From contig JANQRZ010000003.1 of the NCBI GenBank assembly GCA_028284265.1, forward strand, positions 186,001-250,000: a DNA stretch of 64,000 bases. Direction: 5' to 3'. Under the pieces are notes generated by a model. It had not been told where the DNA came from, did not search any database, and was given only the letters and a program-made list of their open reading frames with translations. Of this stretch, positions 18,171-26,162 are shown piece by piece; position 1 is the stretch's first letter; every line of letters begins with the position of its first letter. This DNA is from Rhodothermales bacterium (GTDB lineage Bacteria; Bacteroidota; Rhodothermia; Rhodothermales; JANQRZ01). The position numbers and the translations under genes were made by a program.

Positions 18171-19400
18171 ATGTCCGTTGTCTCCTTCTCCCGCGACCGC
18201 CTCCGCGTCCTCCTCCTCGAAGGCATCCACCCCGGTGCCGTCGAGGTTTTCAATCAGGCGGGCTACACCAATGTCGAGCGCGTCGAAGGGACGGTGCCAC
18301 GCGATGCGCTACCGGGCCTACTCGCCGATGTGCATTTCCTCGGCATCCGCTCGCGGACGAATCTAACGGAGGCCATCTTCGAGGCTGCGCCGAAGCTCGT
18401 CGCCGTCGGTGCGTTCTGCATCGGGACGAACCAGATCGACCTCGACGCGGCGGCGGGGCGGGGGATTCCCGTCTTCAACGCGCCGTTCTCAAATACCCGC
18501 TCCGTCGCGGAGTTGGTGCTGGCCGAGGCGATCTTACTCCTGCGGGGTATCCCTGAGAAGAACGCGAAGGCGCACCGGGGCGTCTGGGCCAAGAGCGCCG
18601 CGTCGTCGCACGAGATCCGGGGCAAGACGCTCGGCGTGGTCGGCTACGGCAACATCGGGGCGCAGCTCTCGGTCCTAGCCGAAGCGCTCGGGATGCGGGT
18701 GCTGTTCCACGACACGGCCGCCAAGCTCCCGCTAGGGAACGCGATGGCGAGCGACAGCCTTCGCGACCTGCTTGCCCAATCCGACATCATGACGCTCCAC
18801 GTCCCTGAGACGCCCGAGACGAAGTGGATGATCGGGGCGAAGGAACTCGCGCAGATGAAGCCGGGAGCCGTCCTCATCAACGCCTCCCGCGGAACGGTCG
18901 TCGAGATTGATGCCCTCGCCGATGCGCTCGACAGGGGGCACCTCGGCGGAGCGGCGCTCGACGTGTACCCCAAGGAGCCGCGCTCGAATGCCGACCCGTT
19001 CGAGTCGCCGCTCACGCGGTTCGACAACGTGATTCTCACCCCGCACATCGGCGGCTCGACGGTCGAGGCGCAGGCCAACATCGGGGCCGAGGTGGCGGGC
19101 AAGCTCGTCCGCTACAGCGACAACGGCAGCACGATGTCGGCGGTGAACTTCCCCGAGGTGGCGCTCCCGCCGCACCCCGGCGAGCACCGGCTCCTCCACG
19201 TTCACGAGAACCGCCCCGGTGTGCTGAGCGCGATCAACCAGGTGTTCTCGGAGGAGGGCGTGAATATCTCGGGGCAGGTTCTCCAGACGAAGGGCGCGGT
19301 CGGCTACGTCGTGCTCGACGTGGACACGGAATCGTCCGAAGCGGCCCTTGCCGCCCTCCGCGCCATCCCCGGCACCATCCGCACGCGACGGCTGTTCTAG
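18171..19400 (+). CDS. serA: D-3-phosphoglycerate dehydrogenase with ACT domain
   Basis: The 409-residue enzyme oxidises 3-phosphoglycerate with NAD+, the first step of serine synthesis. The N-terminal substrate domain has LLLEGIHPGAVEVF, VGAFCIGTNQIDLDAAAGRG and APFSNTRSVAELVL. The NAD fold is LGVVGYGNIGAQLSVLAEAL. The catalytic region contains LINASRGTVVEIDALADAL, GAALDVYPKEP and ILTPHIGGSTVEAQ. A C-terminal ACT domain (LLHVHENRPGVLSAINQVF, GYVVLDVDTE) ends the protein, the E. coli-type length and architecture that is feedback-inhibited by serine. Single gene, no serB or serC adjacent. Confidence 0.95.
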   Translation: MSVVSFSRDRLRVLLLEGIHPGAVEVFNQAGYTNVERVEGTVPRDALPGLLADVHFLGIRSRTNLTEAIFEAAPKLVAVGAFCIGTNQIDLDAAAGRGIPVFNAPFSNTRSVAELVLAEAILLLRGIPEKNAKAHRGVWAKSAASSHEIRGKTLGVVGYGNIGAQLSVLAEALGMRVLFHDTAAKLPLGNAMASDSLRDLLAQSDIMTLHVPETPETKWMIGAKELAQMKPGAVLINASRGTVVEIDALADALDRGHLGGAALDVYPKEPRSNADPFESPLTRFDNVILTPHIGGSTVEAQANIGAEVAGKLVRYSDNGSTMSAVNFPEVALPPHPGEHRLLHVHENRPGVLSAINQVFSEEGVNISGQVLQTKGAVGYVVLDVDTESSEAALAALRAIPGTIRTRRLF

Positions 19401-19503
19401 ACAGTGTCGTAGCGAGGGCGGCGGTACTATCTCTCCGGATGTTATATGATAGGCTTCACTATATTGGCTGAGAAGCATTCTAGAGCCTTAGCCGAGAATA
19501 CGA

Positions 19504-20580
19504 ATGTTAGATAGTGCAGACCAACCGATGCGATACACGCATCCCTGTGATCATATTCCCTGTGATCATCCGTTCGAGGTTCATGCCGCGGAAGTGTTTC
19601 GTTTGGCGAGCGCAACTCGCTACTATCCAAACTTATGGATTGGTCCCAACGACCATTTCGTCTTCCCCGATCATATCTATAAGTGCCGTACCGTTCGGAT
19701 GGCTGCGGGTGGCCGCGTCAAGTTTAATCTGATGCAACCGTATAACTGGTATGCCTTCGTTGTTGAGGAACTTAAGGTCGATATAGTTGACTCTGATGAC
19801 TTCGACTTGGTCTTTGAGTGGTGGGACCAAACGTTAGGCGAACTCCAGAAGTCACTGATTGGAATAGATGGCGAAAAGGCACCGGATGCACCGATAACCA
19901 AGAAAGGTCGGCCCGGTCCTCCTGGTGAGACTGGGGGGAAGGGGGGGACGCGCCACAGTCCTCACATCTTTCTTTTCGTCCGGCGGATAGTCGGAGCAGA
20001 AGATGATCTAAACCTCACCTCCTTTCATTTCGATCTCAATGGGGTTCCTGGTGGAGTTGGTGGAAAGGGAGGGAGTGGCGGGAAAGGAGACGAGGGGAGA
20101 CGAGGAAAAAATGGCAAAATAGGTAACATATTCACGGGATGTACAGGTGGAAAGCGTGGCAGAAGAGGCGGCGCTCCTGGCAAGGGAGGGCGTGGAGGAG
20201 ATGGAGGCTGTGGGGGCGCAGGTCCCGAGGTACAGATCTACTACGGCGACCAGAACCTCCGCAACGTGTTCGAGAGATCGAAGTACAGTGTGAACGGTGG
20301 CCCGCGCCCTAGTGATGATTTCTACGGCGGTGGCGAGCCGGGGCTAGCGGGCCAGCCGGGAAGGGGCGGGAAGGGCGGAAAGCGCGCTGGTAACTGTGGC
20401 CCAGGTAAGCGAGGCCCTGAGGGAGAGCCAAGCGCTGGCAGTGATGAATGGAACCGCTGGAATCGCGGGCGCGGGCTCCCAGGGACGGAAGGCCCAGACG
20501 GAGACTACGAACTGACGCCCATTGAACCCGGCTCTATTGAAGAAAGCGTGTTCCTCGACCCCATCCCCGTATCCGGGTAA
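19504..20580 (+). CDS. Collagen-like glycine-rich protein of unknown function
   Basis: The 358-residue protein starts MLDSADQPMRYTHPC. Residues 1-130 are non-repetitive and beta-rich (NLWIGPNDHFVFPDHIYKC, AAGGRVKFNLMQPYNWYAFV). Then come collagen-like G-X-Y tracts: RPGPPGETGGKGG, GVPGGVGGKGGSGGKGDEG, PGKGGRGGDGGCGGAGP and EPGLAGQPGRGGKGGKRAG, separated by short ordered segments such as HIFLFVRRIVGAEDDLNL and VQIYYGDQNLRNVFERSKYS. There is no signal peptide, membrane segment or T9SS domain. Base composition in the first half is visibly more AT-rich than the neighbours, suggesting transfer. It stands alone with 100-bp spacers. I do not recognise a named family. Confidence 0.75.
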   Translation: MLDSADQPMRYTHPCDHIPCDHPFEVHAAEVFRLASATRYYPNLWIGPNDHFVFPDHIYKCRTVRMAAGGRVKFNLMQPYNWYAFVVEELKVDIVDSDDFDLVFEWWDQTLGELQKSLIGIDGEKAPDAPITKKGRPGPPGETGGKGGTRHSPHIFLFVRRIVGAEDDLNLTSFHFDLNGVPGGVGGKGGSGGKGDEGRRGKNGKIGNIFTGCTGGKRGRRGGAPGKGGRGGDGGCGGAGPEVQIYYGDQNLRNVFERSKYSVNGGPRPSDDFYGGGEPGLAGQPGRGGKGGKRAGNCGPGKRGPEGEPSAGSDEWNRWNRGRGLPGTEGPDGDYELTPIEPGSIEESVFLDPIPVSG

Positions 20581-20677
20581 CTAATTCTACTGGTCGATTC
20601 GTAGCATGTTAGGCCGTGCAAAACGTGTATAGTATCGCTATATCTCTGTCGGATCTAGGGATAGTTTGTAGGGTCAT

Positions 20678-20995
20678 TCATTGTATCAACCACTCAATCA
20701 AGCGTGGCGCTCGGGTCGTATCGACAATCTCTCGCTGTTTTTCCACGAGCGGTGGCAGGTTGTATTGCGACATCTCGTGTAGCGTACTGCGTAGCCCCAG
20801 TTTCGTGTTCTGAGCGGCGTTATCCGGTTGCGGCGACTTCGCGAGACGGCGGTTTTCCATCTCAGCGAACTGCTTCCCGGCGTAGCGGGCGGCGACGGCC
20901 CACACGGCGACGAGGGCGAGGGTCAGTAGACTCAGCCACCGGATCGTCGAGAAGTCGGCGAAGATCAGCGTCACGAGGAGGCTGGCGTGGGGCAT
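20678..20995 (-). pseudogene. Displaced 3' end of an NTT-like translocase gene
   Basis: The open frame codes MPHASLLVTLIFADFSTIRW and continues through AARYAGKQFAEME, the same as the C-terminal 43 residues of the complete translocase at 22877-24238. It then has its own 58-residue tail ending IEWLIQ. The rest of the transporter is missing; SLC13 starts 60 bp away on the other strand. The homology is exactly 129 bp (20855-20983) without gaps. Best read as a gene remnant left by insertion or deletion; expression as a small membrane protein is possible but unlikely. Confidence 0.75.
20855..20983 (-). repeat. 129-bp direct repeat flanking the SLC13 gene, left copy
   Basis: 117 of 129 bases match 22901-23029, with no gaps and the same orientation and frame. 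Similarity stops abruptly at both ends. Confidence 0.88.
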
Positions 20996-21055
20996 TGCAC
21001 ACAGTCTTACGTGGGCGCGGCGTATTCTCCGCCGTACACCCACTCCTGAGCCTTC

Positions 21056-22870
21056 ATGACGGGCGATGCCCTTCTGGTCTTCGGCCTGCTGGCCGTCACC
21101 ATCCTGCTCTTCGTCAGCGACAAGCTCCGGCTGGACGTGGTCGCGCTCCTCTCGCTACTCGCCCTCTCGCTCACGGGCGTGGTCGCGCTGGACGAGGCGC
21201 TAGCCGGGTTCGCCGACCCCATCGTGATCATGATCGCGGCGCTGTTCGTGGTCGGGGGCGGGCTGGCTCGGACCGGGGCAGCCGAGCGGTTCGGACGGGC
21301 CATCGGCGCGGCGGCGGGGCAGAGTCGCGCCGGGCTGACCGCCGTCCTGATGCTGGGGGCGGGTGTGCTCTCGGCGTTTATGAGTTCGACGGGTACCGTT
21401 GCCGTGATGCTGCCCGTGGCGGCGGCGCTCGCGTGGGACGCCCGGCTCAGTCCGTCGCTGTTGTTGATCCCGCTGTCCATCGGCGCGTCGCTGGGAGGGA
21501 TGCTGACCCTCATCGGGACGCCGCCCAACCTGGTCGTCGCGGCAGAGCTGGAAGCGGCGGGGTATGAACCGTTCGGGTTCTTCGACTTCACGCCCGTCGG
21601 GCTGGCTGCCCTCGCGGTGGGCGTGGGCGTGCTGGCTGCGCTGGGCGGGCGACTGTTACCGGCCCGTGCTTCGGCGGACGGCCCCCAGTCAGAAGGTCCC
21701 ACGATCATCCCCGGCGACGAGTTAGTCCGCGAGTTCGGACTGGGCGAATTGGTGCGCATGAGCGTACCAGCAGCGTCTCCGCTCGTCGGGCTGTCTCCCG
21801 CGCAGGCCAACCTCCGTCAGCGCTACGGCGTGAACGTCGTGGACATCCGACGGAAGCAGCCCCTCGGCTCATGGGTGCGGCTCGACCACACCGGCAACCA
21901 AGCGATGCACGCCGGGGATCAGGTGGACGTGCAGGGGACGCCCGAGGCAGTCGCCCGCGTCGTGGAAGAGCAGTCGCTTCAGCGGATCGGGACGCAGGGG
22001 GAGCCGGAGGCGGTGTTGGCCGAGGTGTTGCTCACCCCGCGCTCGCGACTGATCGGTCAGACGCTCGCTATGGCGAGCTTCCGCGAGCGCTACGGCGTCA
22101 ACGTGCTCTCGATTAAGCGGCGCGGTAAGCCCGTCGAGGGATACCTCGCTGCGCTTCCGCTCCAGTTCGCCGACGCCCTCCTCGTGGGCGGAACGCGGGA
22201 GCGTATCGGGATGCTGCGCCAGGAGGCCAGCGACTTCGTCGTCGTAGCGCGTGCCCCGAAGGTGGAGCCGGACGGACCGATCACGGCGGGGCAGGCGACG
22301 GCGCTCGCCATCACGGCGGGGATGATGGGCCTGCTCACGTTCGAGGTCGTTGCGCCTGTGATCGCGGTACTGCTGGCAGCAGTGGCGATGGTGCTCACCC
22401 GCTGCCTGCGTGTGGAGACGGCGTACCGGTCGATCAACTGGGAGAGCGTCGTCCTCATCGCGGCCATCCTCCCGATGGCGACGGCGCTGCGCAAGACGGG
22501 CGGCGTCGATCTGATCGTGAGTCAGCTTGGTGCGCTGGACGGGGCCGGTCCGTTGGCCCTGCTGGCCGCGTTGTTCGTCGTGACCGGGGTGCTGAGTCAG
22601 GTGATCTCGAACACGGCGACAGCGCTTCTGGTGGCACCGGTTGCATTGCAGTCCGCCCTCGCCATCGGTGCGTCGCCCTATCCGTTCCTGATGGGCGTAG
22701 CGGTGGCGGCTTCCTCGGCGTTCGCCACGCCGGTTGCCTCCCCGATCAACACGCTCGTGCTCGGGCCGGGGGCCTACCGCTTCGGGGATTTTCTCCGCGT
22801 TGGGCTGTTGGTACAGGGGCTGCTCCTGTTCCTGACGCTGGCCTTGGTGCCGATCCTGTTTCCGTTCTAG
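21056..22870 (+). CDS. SLC13/DASS-type anion permease with two RCK_C domains
   Basis: The 604-residue protein has two membrane halves around a soluble middle. Half 1 has LFVSDKLRLDVVALLSLLAL and FMSSTGTVAVMLPVAAALAW, then SIGASLGGMLTLIGTPPNLV. The middle carries two RCK_C (TrkA C-terminal) domains at about residues 240-310 and 325-390, each with QRYGVNVVDIRRK or RERYGVNVLSIKRR. Half 2 has INWESVVLIAAILPMATALR, VISNTATALLVAPVAL and AFATPVASPINTLVLGPGAY. The paired SNT/SST-P motifs match sodium-coupled dicarboxylate or sulfate carriers. It ends 6 bp before the convergent translocase gene and lies between two direct repeats of that gene's end. Confidence 0.9.
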   Translation: MTGDALLVFGLLAVTILLFVSDKLRLDVVALLSLLALSLTGVVALDEALAGFADPIVIMIAALFVVGGGLARTGAAERFGRAIGAAAGQSRAGLTAVLMLGAGVLSAFMSSTGTVAVMLPVAAALAWDARLSPSLLLIPLSIGASLGGMLTLIGTPPNLVVAAELEAAGYEPFGFFDFTPVGLAALAVGVGVLAALGGRLLPARASADGPQSEGPTIIPGDELVREFGLGELVRMSVPAASPLVGLSPAQANLRQRYGVNVVDIRRKQPLGSWVRLDHTGNQAMHAGDQVDVQGTPEAVARVVEEQSLQRIGTQGEPEAVLAEVLLTPRSRLIGQTLAMASFRERYGVNVLSIKRRGKPVEGYLAALPLQFADALLVGGTRERIGMLRQEASDFVVVARAPKVEPDGPITAGQATALAITAGMMGLLTFEVVAPVIAVLLAAVAMVLTRCLRVETAYRSINWESVVLIAAILPMATALRKTGGVDLIVSQLGALDGAGPLALLAALFVVTGVLSQVISNTATALLVAPVALQSALAIGASPYPFLMGVAVAASSAFATPVASPINTLVLGPGAYRFGDFLRVGLLVQGLLLFLTLALVPILFPF

Positions 22871-22876
22871 CAGGTG

Positions 22877-24238
22877 TCACGCGGATGATTGCCCGCGGGC
22901 TTCCATCTCGGCGAACTGCCGACCGGCGTAGCGTGCGGCGACGGCCCACACCGCGACGAGCGCGAGGGTGAGCAGGCTCAGCCACCGGATCGTCGAGAAG
23001 TCGGCGAAGATGAGCGTGACGAGGAGGCTCACGCCGACGGCGACGGACTTGGCGAAGCGCTGCACGAACATGTCGATGAACGCCTTAGCCTTGTACTTCT
23101 CGTCGCGTGTCGTCGGCGTGTAAAGCGCTTCTCTCGCGGATTGGTTGATCGAGTACGCGAACGCGCTGTCGGTGGTGTTGAGGAGCGAGCCGACCCACAG
23201 GGTCGGTACGGCTAGGAAGGCGACCGAGCCGAGGACCATCACGAACGGGGTGATGAGGAGCGCCGTCGTCAGCCCAAAGCGCCGCATCACAACCGTCGTC
23301 AGGAAGATCTGCACGACGAGCGCGACGACGTTCGAGATCGCGAAGACCGTCGCGAACTGCTGGCCGATGGCGGGGCCGTCGAGGTAGTAGGCAATCGTTG
23401 AGGAGAACTGGAAGTCGAGGATCGTCGAGACAATCTCGTAGATGCCGACGATGGCAACGATGGAGAGGAGGTACTTCGAGCGGAAGACGAGCCGCGCCCC
23501 TTCGAGCGCCGCGTTCGATTTCTTCGTCGCGGCCTCGTCGCGCCTTGGGTCGATGCCTTCGCGTGCCACTTCCGGCGGCGGGTTCTGCCGGACGATCCGC
23601 CCGGCCACGTACGCCAGCCCGATGATCGCCACGGCCATCCCGAAGCAGATCCACAGCCACGCCGAGACAGGAATGTCGTCGATGTAAACCGCGAGAAAGG
23701 TCGTCCCGAACGCCCCGCCCGCGACGCCGCCGAGGACGACGAGTCCGTAGAGCCGCTTCGCCGCGCTCGGCGTCACGCTGTCGTTGAGGAACGCGAAGAA
23801 TGTCGCCACCATCAGCGTCGTCCACAGGTCGCCGAAGAGGTAGAAGCTCCAGACCGTCGCCCCGCCGGGGTCGTTGATGATGAGCGAATAGGCCGCGAAC
23901 GCTGCGAGAAAGAATCCAGCGAAGGCGTAGGTCAGTTGCTCCCGCCGCATCCGCCGCGCGAGGATCGTGAACACGACGACGGCCACCGCCGCGACGACCA
24001 TGTTCAGCACCTTCGCCAGCAACTCTGCCTGCGAGGCCAGCAGTTCTAGCTGAAACAGACCGCTGATCGCGAGGGTGAAGCCTTCCTCATCGTAGAACTG
24101 GATGAACAGGCTCTTCTTGATCGGCTTGAGAATCCAGAAGGAGGTGATGACGAGGAAGAAGTACCCGAACATCGAGAGTGCCAGCGGCCACTCGTCGCGG
24201 CGGAGGTCGAGAAACTCGTCTTTGAGCCGTTGGAGCAT
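22877..24238 (-). CDS. NTT-like (Npt1/Npt2) membrane transporter
   Basis: The 453-residue carrier has about 12 membrane segments. The N-terminus MLQRLKDEFLDLRRDEWPLA leads into WILKPIKKSLFIQFYDEEGF, the family's first-helix motif. It goes on with YLFGDLWTTLMVATFFAFLN, SVTPSAAKRLYGLVVLGGVA, NQSAREALYTPTTRDEKYKA and AFIDMFVQRFAKSVAVG. The last feature matches the late motif of the HEAT-fused paralogue at 15223-18054. Homologues in obligate intracellular bacteria import ATP or NTPs; the substrate in free-living relatives is unknown. The C-terminal 43 codons are repeated 1.9 kb downstream as a gene remnant. Confidence 0.85.
   Translation of the reverse strand: MLQRLKDEFLDLRRDEWPLALSMFGYFFLVITSFWILKPIKKSLFIQFYDEEGFTLAISGLFQLELLASQAELLAKVLNMVVAAVAVVVFTILARRMRREQLTYAFAGFFLAAFAAYSLIINDPGGATVWSFYLFGDLWTTLMVATFFAFLNDSVTPSAAKRLYGLVVLGGVAGGAFGTTFLAVYIDDIPVSAWLWICFGMAVAIIGLAYVAGRIVRQNPPPEVAREGIDPRRDEAATKKSNAALEGARLVFRSKYLLSIVAIVGIYEIVSTILDFQFSSTIAYYLDGPAIGQQFATVFAISNVVALVVQIFLTTVVMRRFGLTTALLITPFVMVLGSVAFLAVPTLWVGSLLNTTDSAFAYSINQSAREALYTPTTRDEKYKAKAFIDMFVQRFAKSVAVGVSLLVTLIFADFSTIRWLSLLTLALVAVWAVAARYAGRQFAEMEARGQSSA
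22901..23029 (-). repeat. 129-bp direct repeat flanking the SLC13 gene, right copy
   Basis: Lies inside the 3' end of the intact translocase gene; 12 differences from 20855-20983. Confidence 0.88.
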
Positions 24239-24262
24239 TAGGGTTGGCGATCAATCAAAGGT

Positions 24263-24350
24263 TGTCATCTCGAGCGAAGCGAGAAGTCCCCGTCGTTGAA
24301 TCTATCTCTGAGGTTGGAGATTTCTCCTCGCTACGCTTGTCGAAATGACA
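24263..24350. repeat. Dispersed hairpin repeat, family 1 (TGTCATCTCGAGCGAAGC)
   Basis: An 88-bp imperfect inverted repeat with ends TGTCATCTCGA and TCGAAATGACA, and inner arms GCGAGAAG against CTCCTCGC. It fills the gap between two minus-strand genes. The same design occurs at 45524-45646. This type of GTCATxTCGA...TCGAxATGAC hairpin is a common non-coding dispersed element in Bacteroidota. Confidence 0.75.
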
Positions 24351-24365
24351 GGTTGTGGGGTGGTG

Positions 24366-26162
24366 CTACTCCCGCTCGATGCCGACGACGCGGATACGGC
24401 CATCGGTGGGGAAATGGAGGTAGACGTTCACGGCGTCGCTCGGCTCGTGCCCGTCGCGGAGGGTGACGAGTTCGACGCGGAGCACGCGGTCGTCCTCGTC
24501 GGATGAGTCGAGGGCAGAGGCAGGAAGCGCTGGAACCGGGACGCTCGGCGCGTCGGCGATGCCGTCAGAGAGTTGAGTGCCGTCGTGATGGACGGTGTAG
24601 GCGTAGCGGCTCGACGCATCGCTTTCCAGCCCGTAGGTCACAGCGAGGTCGTCGAACTCCAGCACGAACGGGCGTACTCCAGCTACATTTTCTGAGCCGA
24701 CTCGCTGTCCATCAACGTAGTAAGCCACAGGACCGCCGCGAATGGAGAGATCGGTGTCGCCGCCAATGTTGTCTAGCCGCGCAAGCACAAATCGGTCGAG
24801 GGGGTTGACCTGCTGGAACCAGTAGCGCCCGATGGCTTCGCGGCGGGCGAGGAGGGTCTGAACGAGGTACTCCTCGGCCTCGGGATCAGTGAGTTGCCCC
24901 TCATCCACGATGGCGCGGACATCGGCTTCGGTGAAAGCCATCACGCGCTTCGCGCCCCAGAAGCCGTCGCGGTCGGTGCGGTACTCATAGGCCGGGTTCG
25001 GGTGGACCATCACCCAGTCCTCCGGCTCGAAATACTCCGCCGTGAAATAGCCGATCGACGGGTACTTGATTTCCAGCGGCTGGAACTCCCACGGCTTCGG
25101 GTCGACGCCGAGGGTGACGGTCTGGTAGGCCATCGTGCGCGGGTCGAAGAGGTACTCCTGCCCGTGCTGGACGATGTGCGTGCCGGAGCCGTTCGCGCCG
25201 AGGGTCGAGCCCATGTCGAGGACGTAGTGCTTGATGTAGCGCGCCGTATCGCCGGGGGCACGGATGTCGGTCGTGTAAACCGAGAGCGTGTTCGCGTTGC
25301 GGCGGTCGGCGTCGTTGAGCCACGACCCGAGGACCGAGAGGCCGCGAAGCTCGCGGCGGTGCTCGTGGCGGACGCGGTCGTTGGGGTCGTCGCGCTTGGT
25401 TCCCCGGAAGGTCCAGATGCCGATGGGGCGACCGTTGACGTACTTACTCGCCATTGCCCGGATGTGTCCGTCGGCGCGGCGCGGCTGGGGATCGAGGATG
25501 GCGGCGAGGTCGGCGTCGGTCATCAGGCGATCTTCGCCCTCGACCGTCACCTCGGCCTCGGGATCGAGCGCGATGATCGCGGGGTCGAAGTAGGTGATCG
25601 TGTTCTGGGGGACGAAGTACCCGGCGGCGTGGTAGATCTTGGTCGAGATCACCTCGGCGGATGAGGTCAGTTCGGGGTAGTTCGGGCCGTCAAACTTAAT
25701 GATGTAGCGGTCGCCGCGCGCGTCTCTGATCGTGAAGCCCTTCGTCTTGCCCTCGCTCTTACCCGCGATCACCGTCCACGCTGAGAGGTCGGGTCCGTCG
25801 GTGACGTTGGGGCCGCGCCGCAACTCATCTTCCGACATCGGGAAGTAGAAGTGCCGCTGCGTGAACCACGACGAGTTCGGCACCTCGTCGAGCATATTGA
25901 CGTTCTGCGCTTCCTTCGGTCCGACGAGACCGAGACCCTGCACGAGTTTGCGGAACGTCCAGTTGAGGTCGAGCGGCTTCTGGATTTGGTAGAAGAACGT
26001 CCGGTCAATGGGGTCCCAGTACTGGTTCTCGCGGGCCTCGACGGGGCGCGGGATGTCACGGTTGTCTGGGTCAGACGTCTTGATCGGCCCGGTGGTGTAG
26101 GGCTTCGTGCCTGCGCACCCGGCGAGGAGCAGAGCCAAAAGGAGGAGGGTGTATCGCATCAT
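24366..26162 (-). CDS. Lipoprotein with kinase-like residue pattern, coupled to an outer-membrane barrel
   Basis: The 598-residue protein starts MMRYTLLLLALLLAGCAGTK with lipobox LAGC (Cys16). No family name is certain. The middle has the spacing of a HipA/FAM20C-like kinase core: a strand with Lys156 (DRYIIKFD), Glu170 in a following helix (TSSAEVISTKIYHAAGYFVP), a loop WLNDADRRNANTL (Asp284, Asp286, Arg287, Asn289, Asn291), and then HYVLDMGSTLGANG (Asp316). Catalytic function is inference. Its ATG overlaps the stop of the upstream beta-barrel gene (TGATG), so the pair is translationally coupled. A location at the periplasmic face of the outer membrane is likely, where ATP would be lacking. 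Confidence 0.7.
   Translation of the reverse strand: MMRYTLLLLALLLAGCAGTKPYTTGPIKTSDPDNRDIPRPVEARENQYWDPIDRTFFYQIQKPLDLNWTFRKLVQGLGLVGPKEAQNVNMLDEVPNSSWFTQRHFYFPMSEDELRRGPNVTDGPDLSAWTVIAGKSEGKTKGFTIRDARGDRYIIKFDGPNYPELTSSAEVISTKIYHAAGYFVPQNTITYFDPAIIALDPEAEVTVEGEDRLMTDADLAAILDPQPRRADGHIRAMASKYVNGRPIGIWTFRGTKRDDPNDRVRHEHRRELRGLSVLGSWLNDADRRNANTLSVYTTDIRAPGDTARYIKHYVLDMGSTLGANGSGTHIVQHGQEYLFDPRTMAYQTVTLGVDPKPWEFQPLEIKYPSIGYFTAEYFEPEDWVMVHPNPAYEYRTDRDGFWGAKRVMAFTEADVRAIVDEGQLTDPEAEEYLVQTLLARREAIGRYWFQQVNPLDRFVLARLDNIGGDTDLSIRGGPVAYYVDGQRVGSENVAGVRPFVLEFDDLAVTYGLESDASSRYAYTVHHDGTQLSDGIADAPSVPVPALPASALDSSDEDDRVLRVELVTLRDGHEPSDAVNVYLHFPTDGRIRVVGIERE

Noticed and set aside
20996-21055. Upstream extension of the translocase remnant to 21043
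   Set aside because: The added residues are Arg-rich without homology, and they run into the start region of the divergent SLC13 gene.
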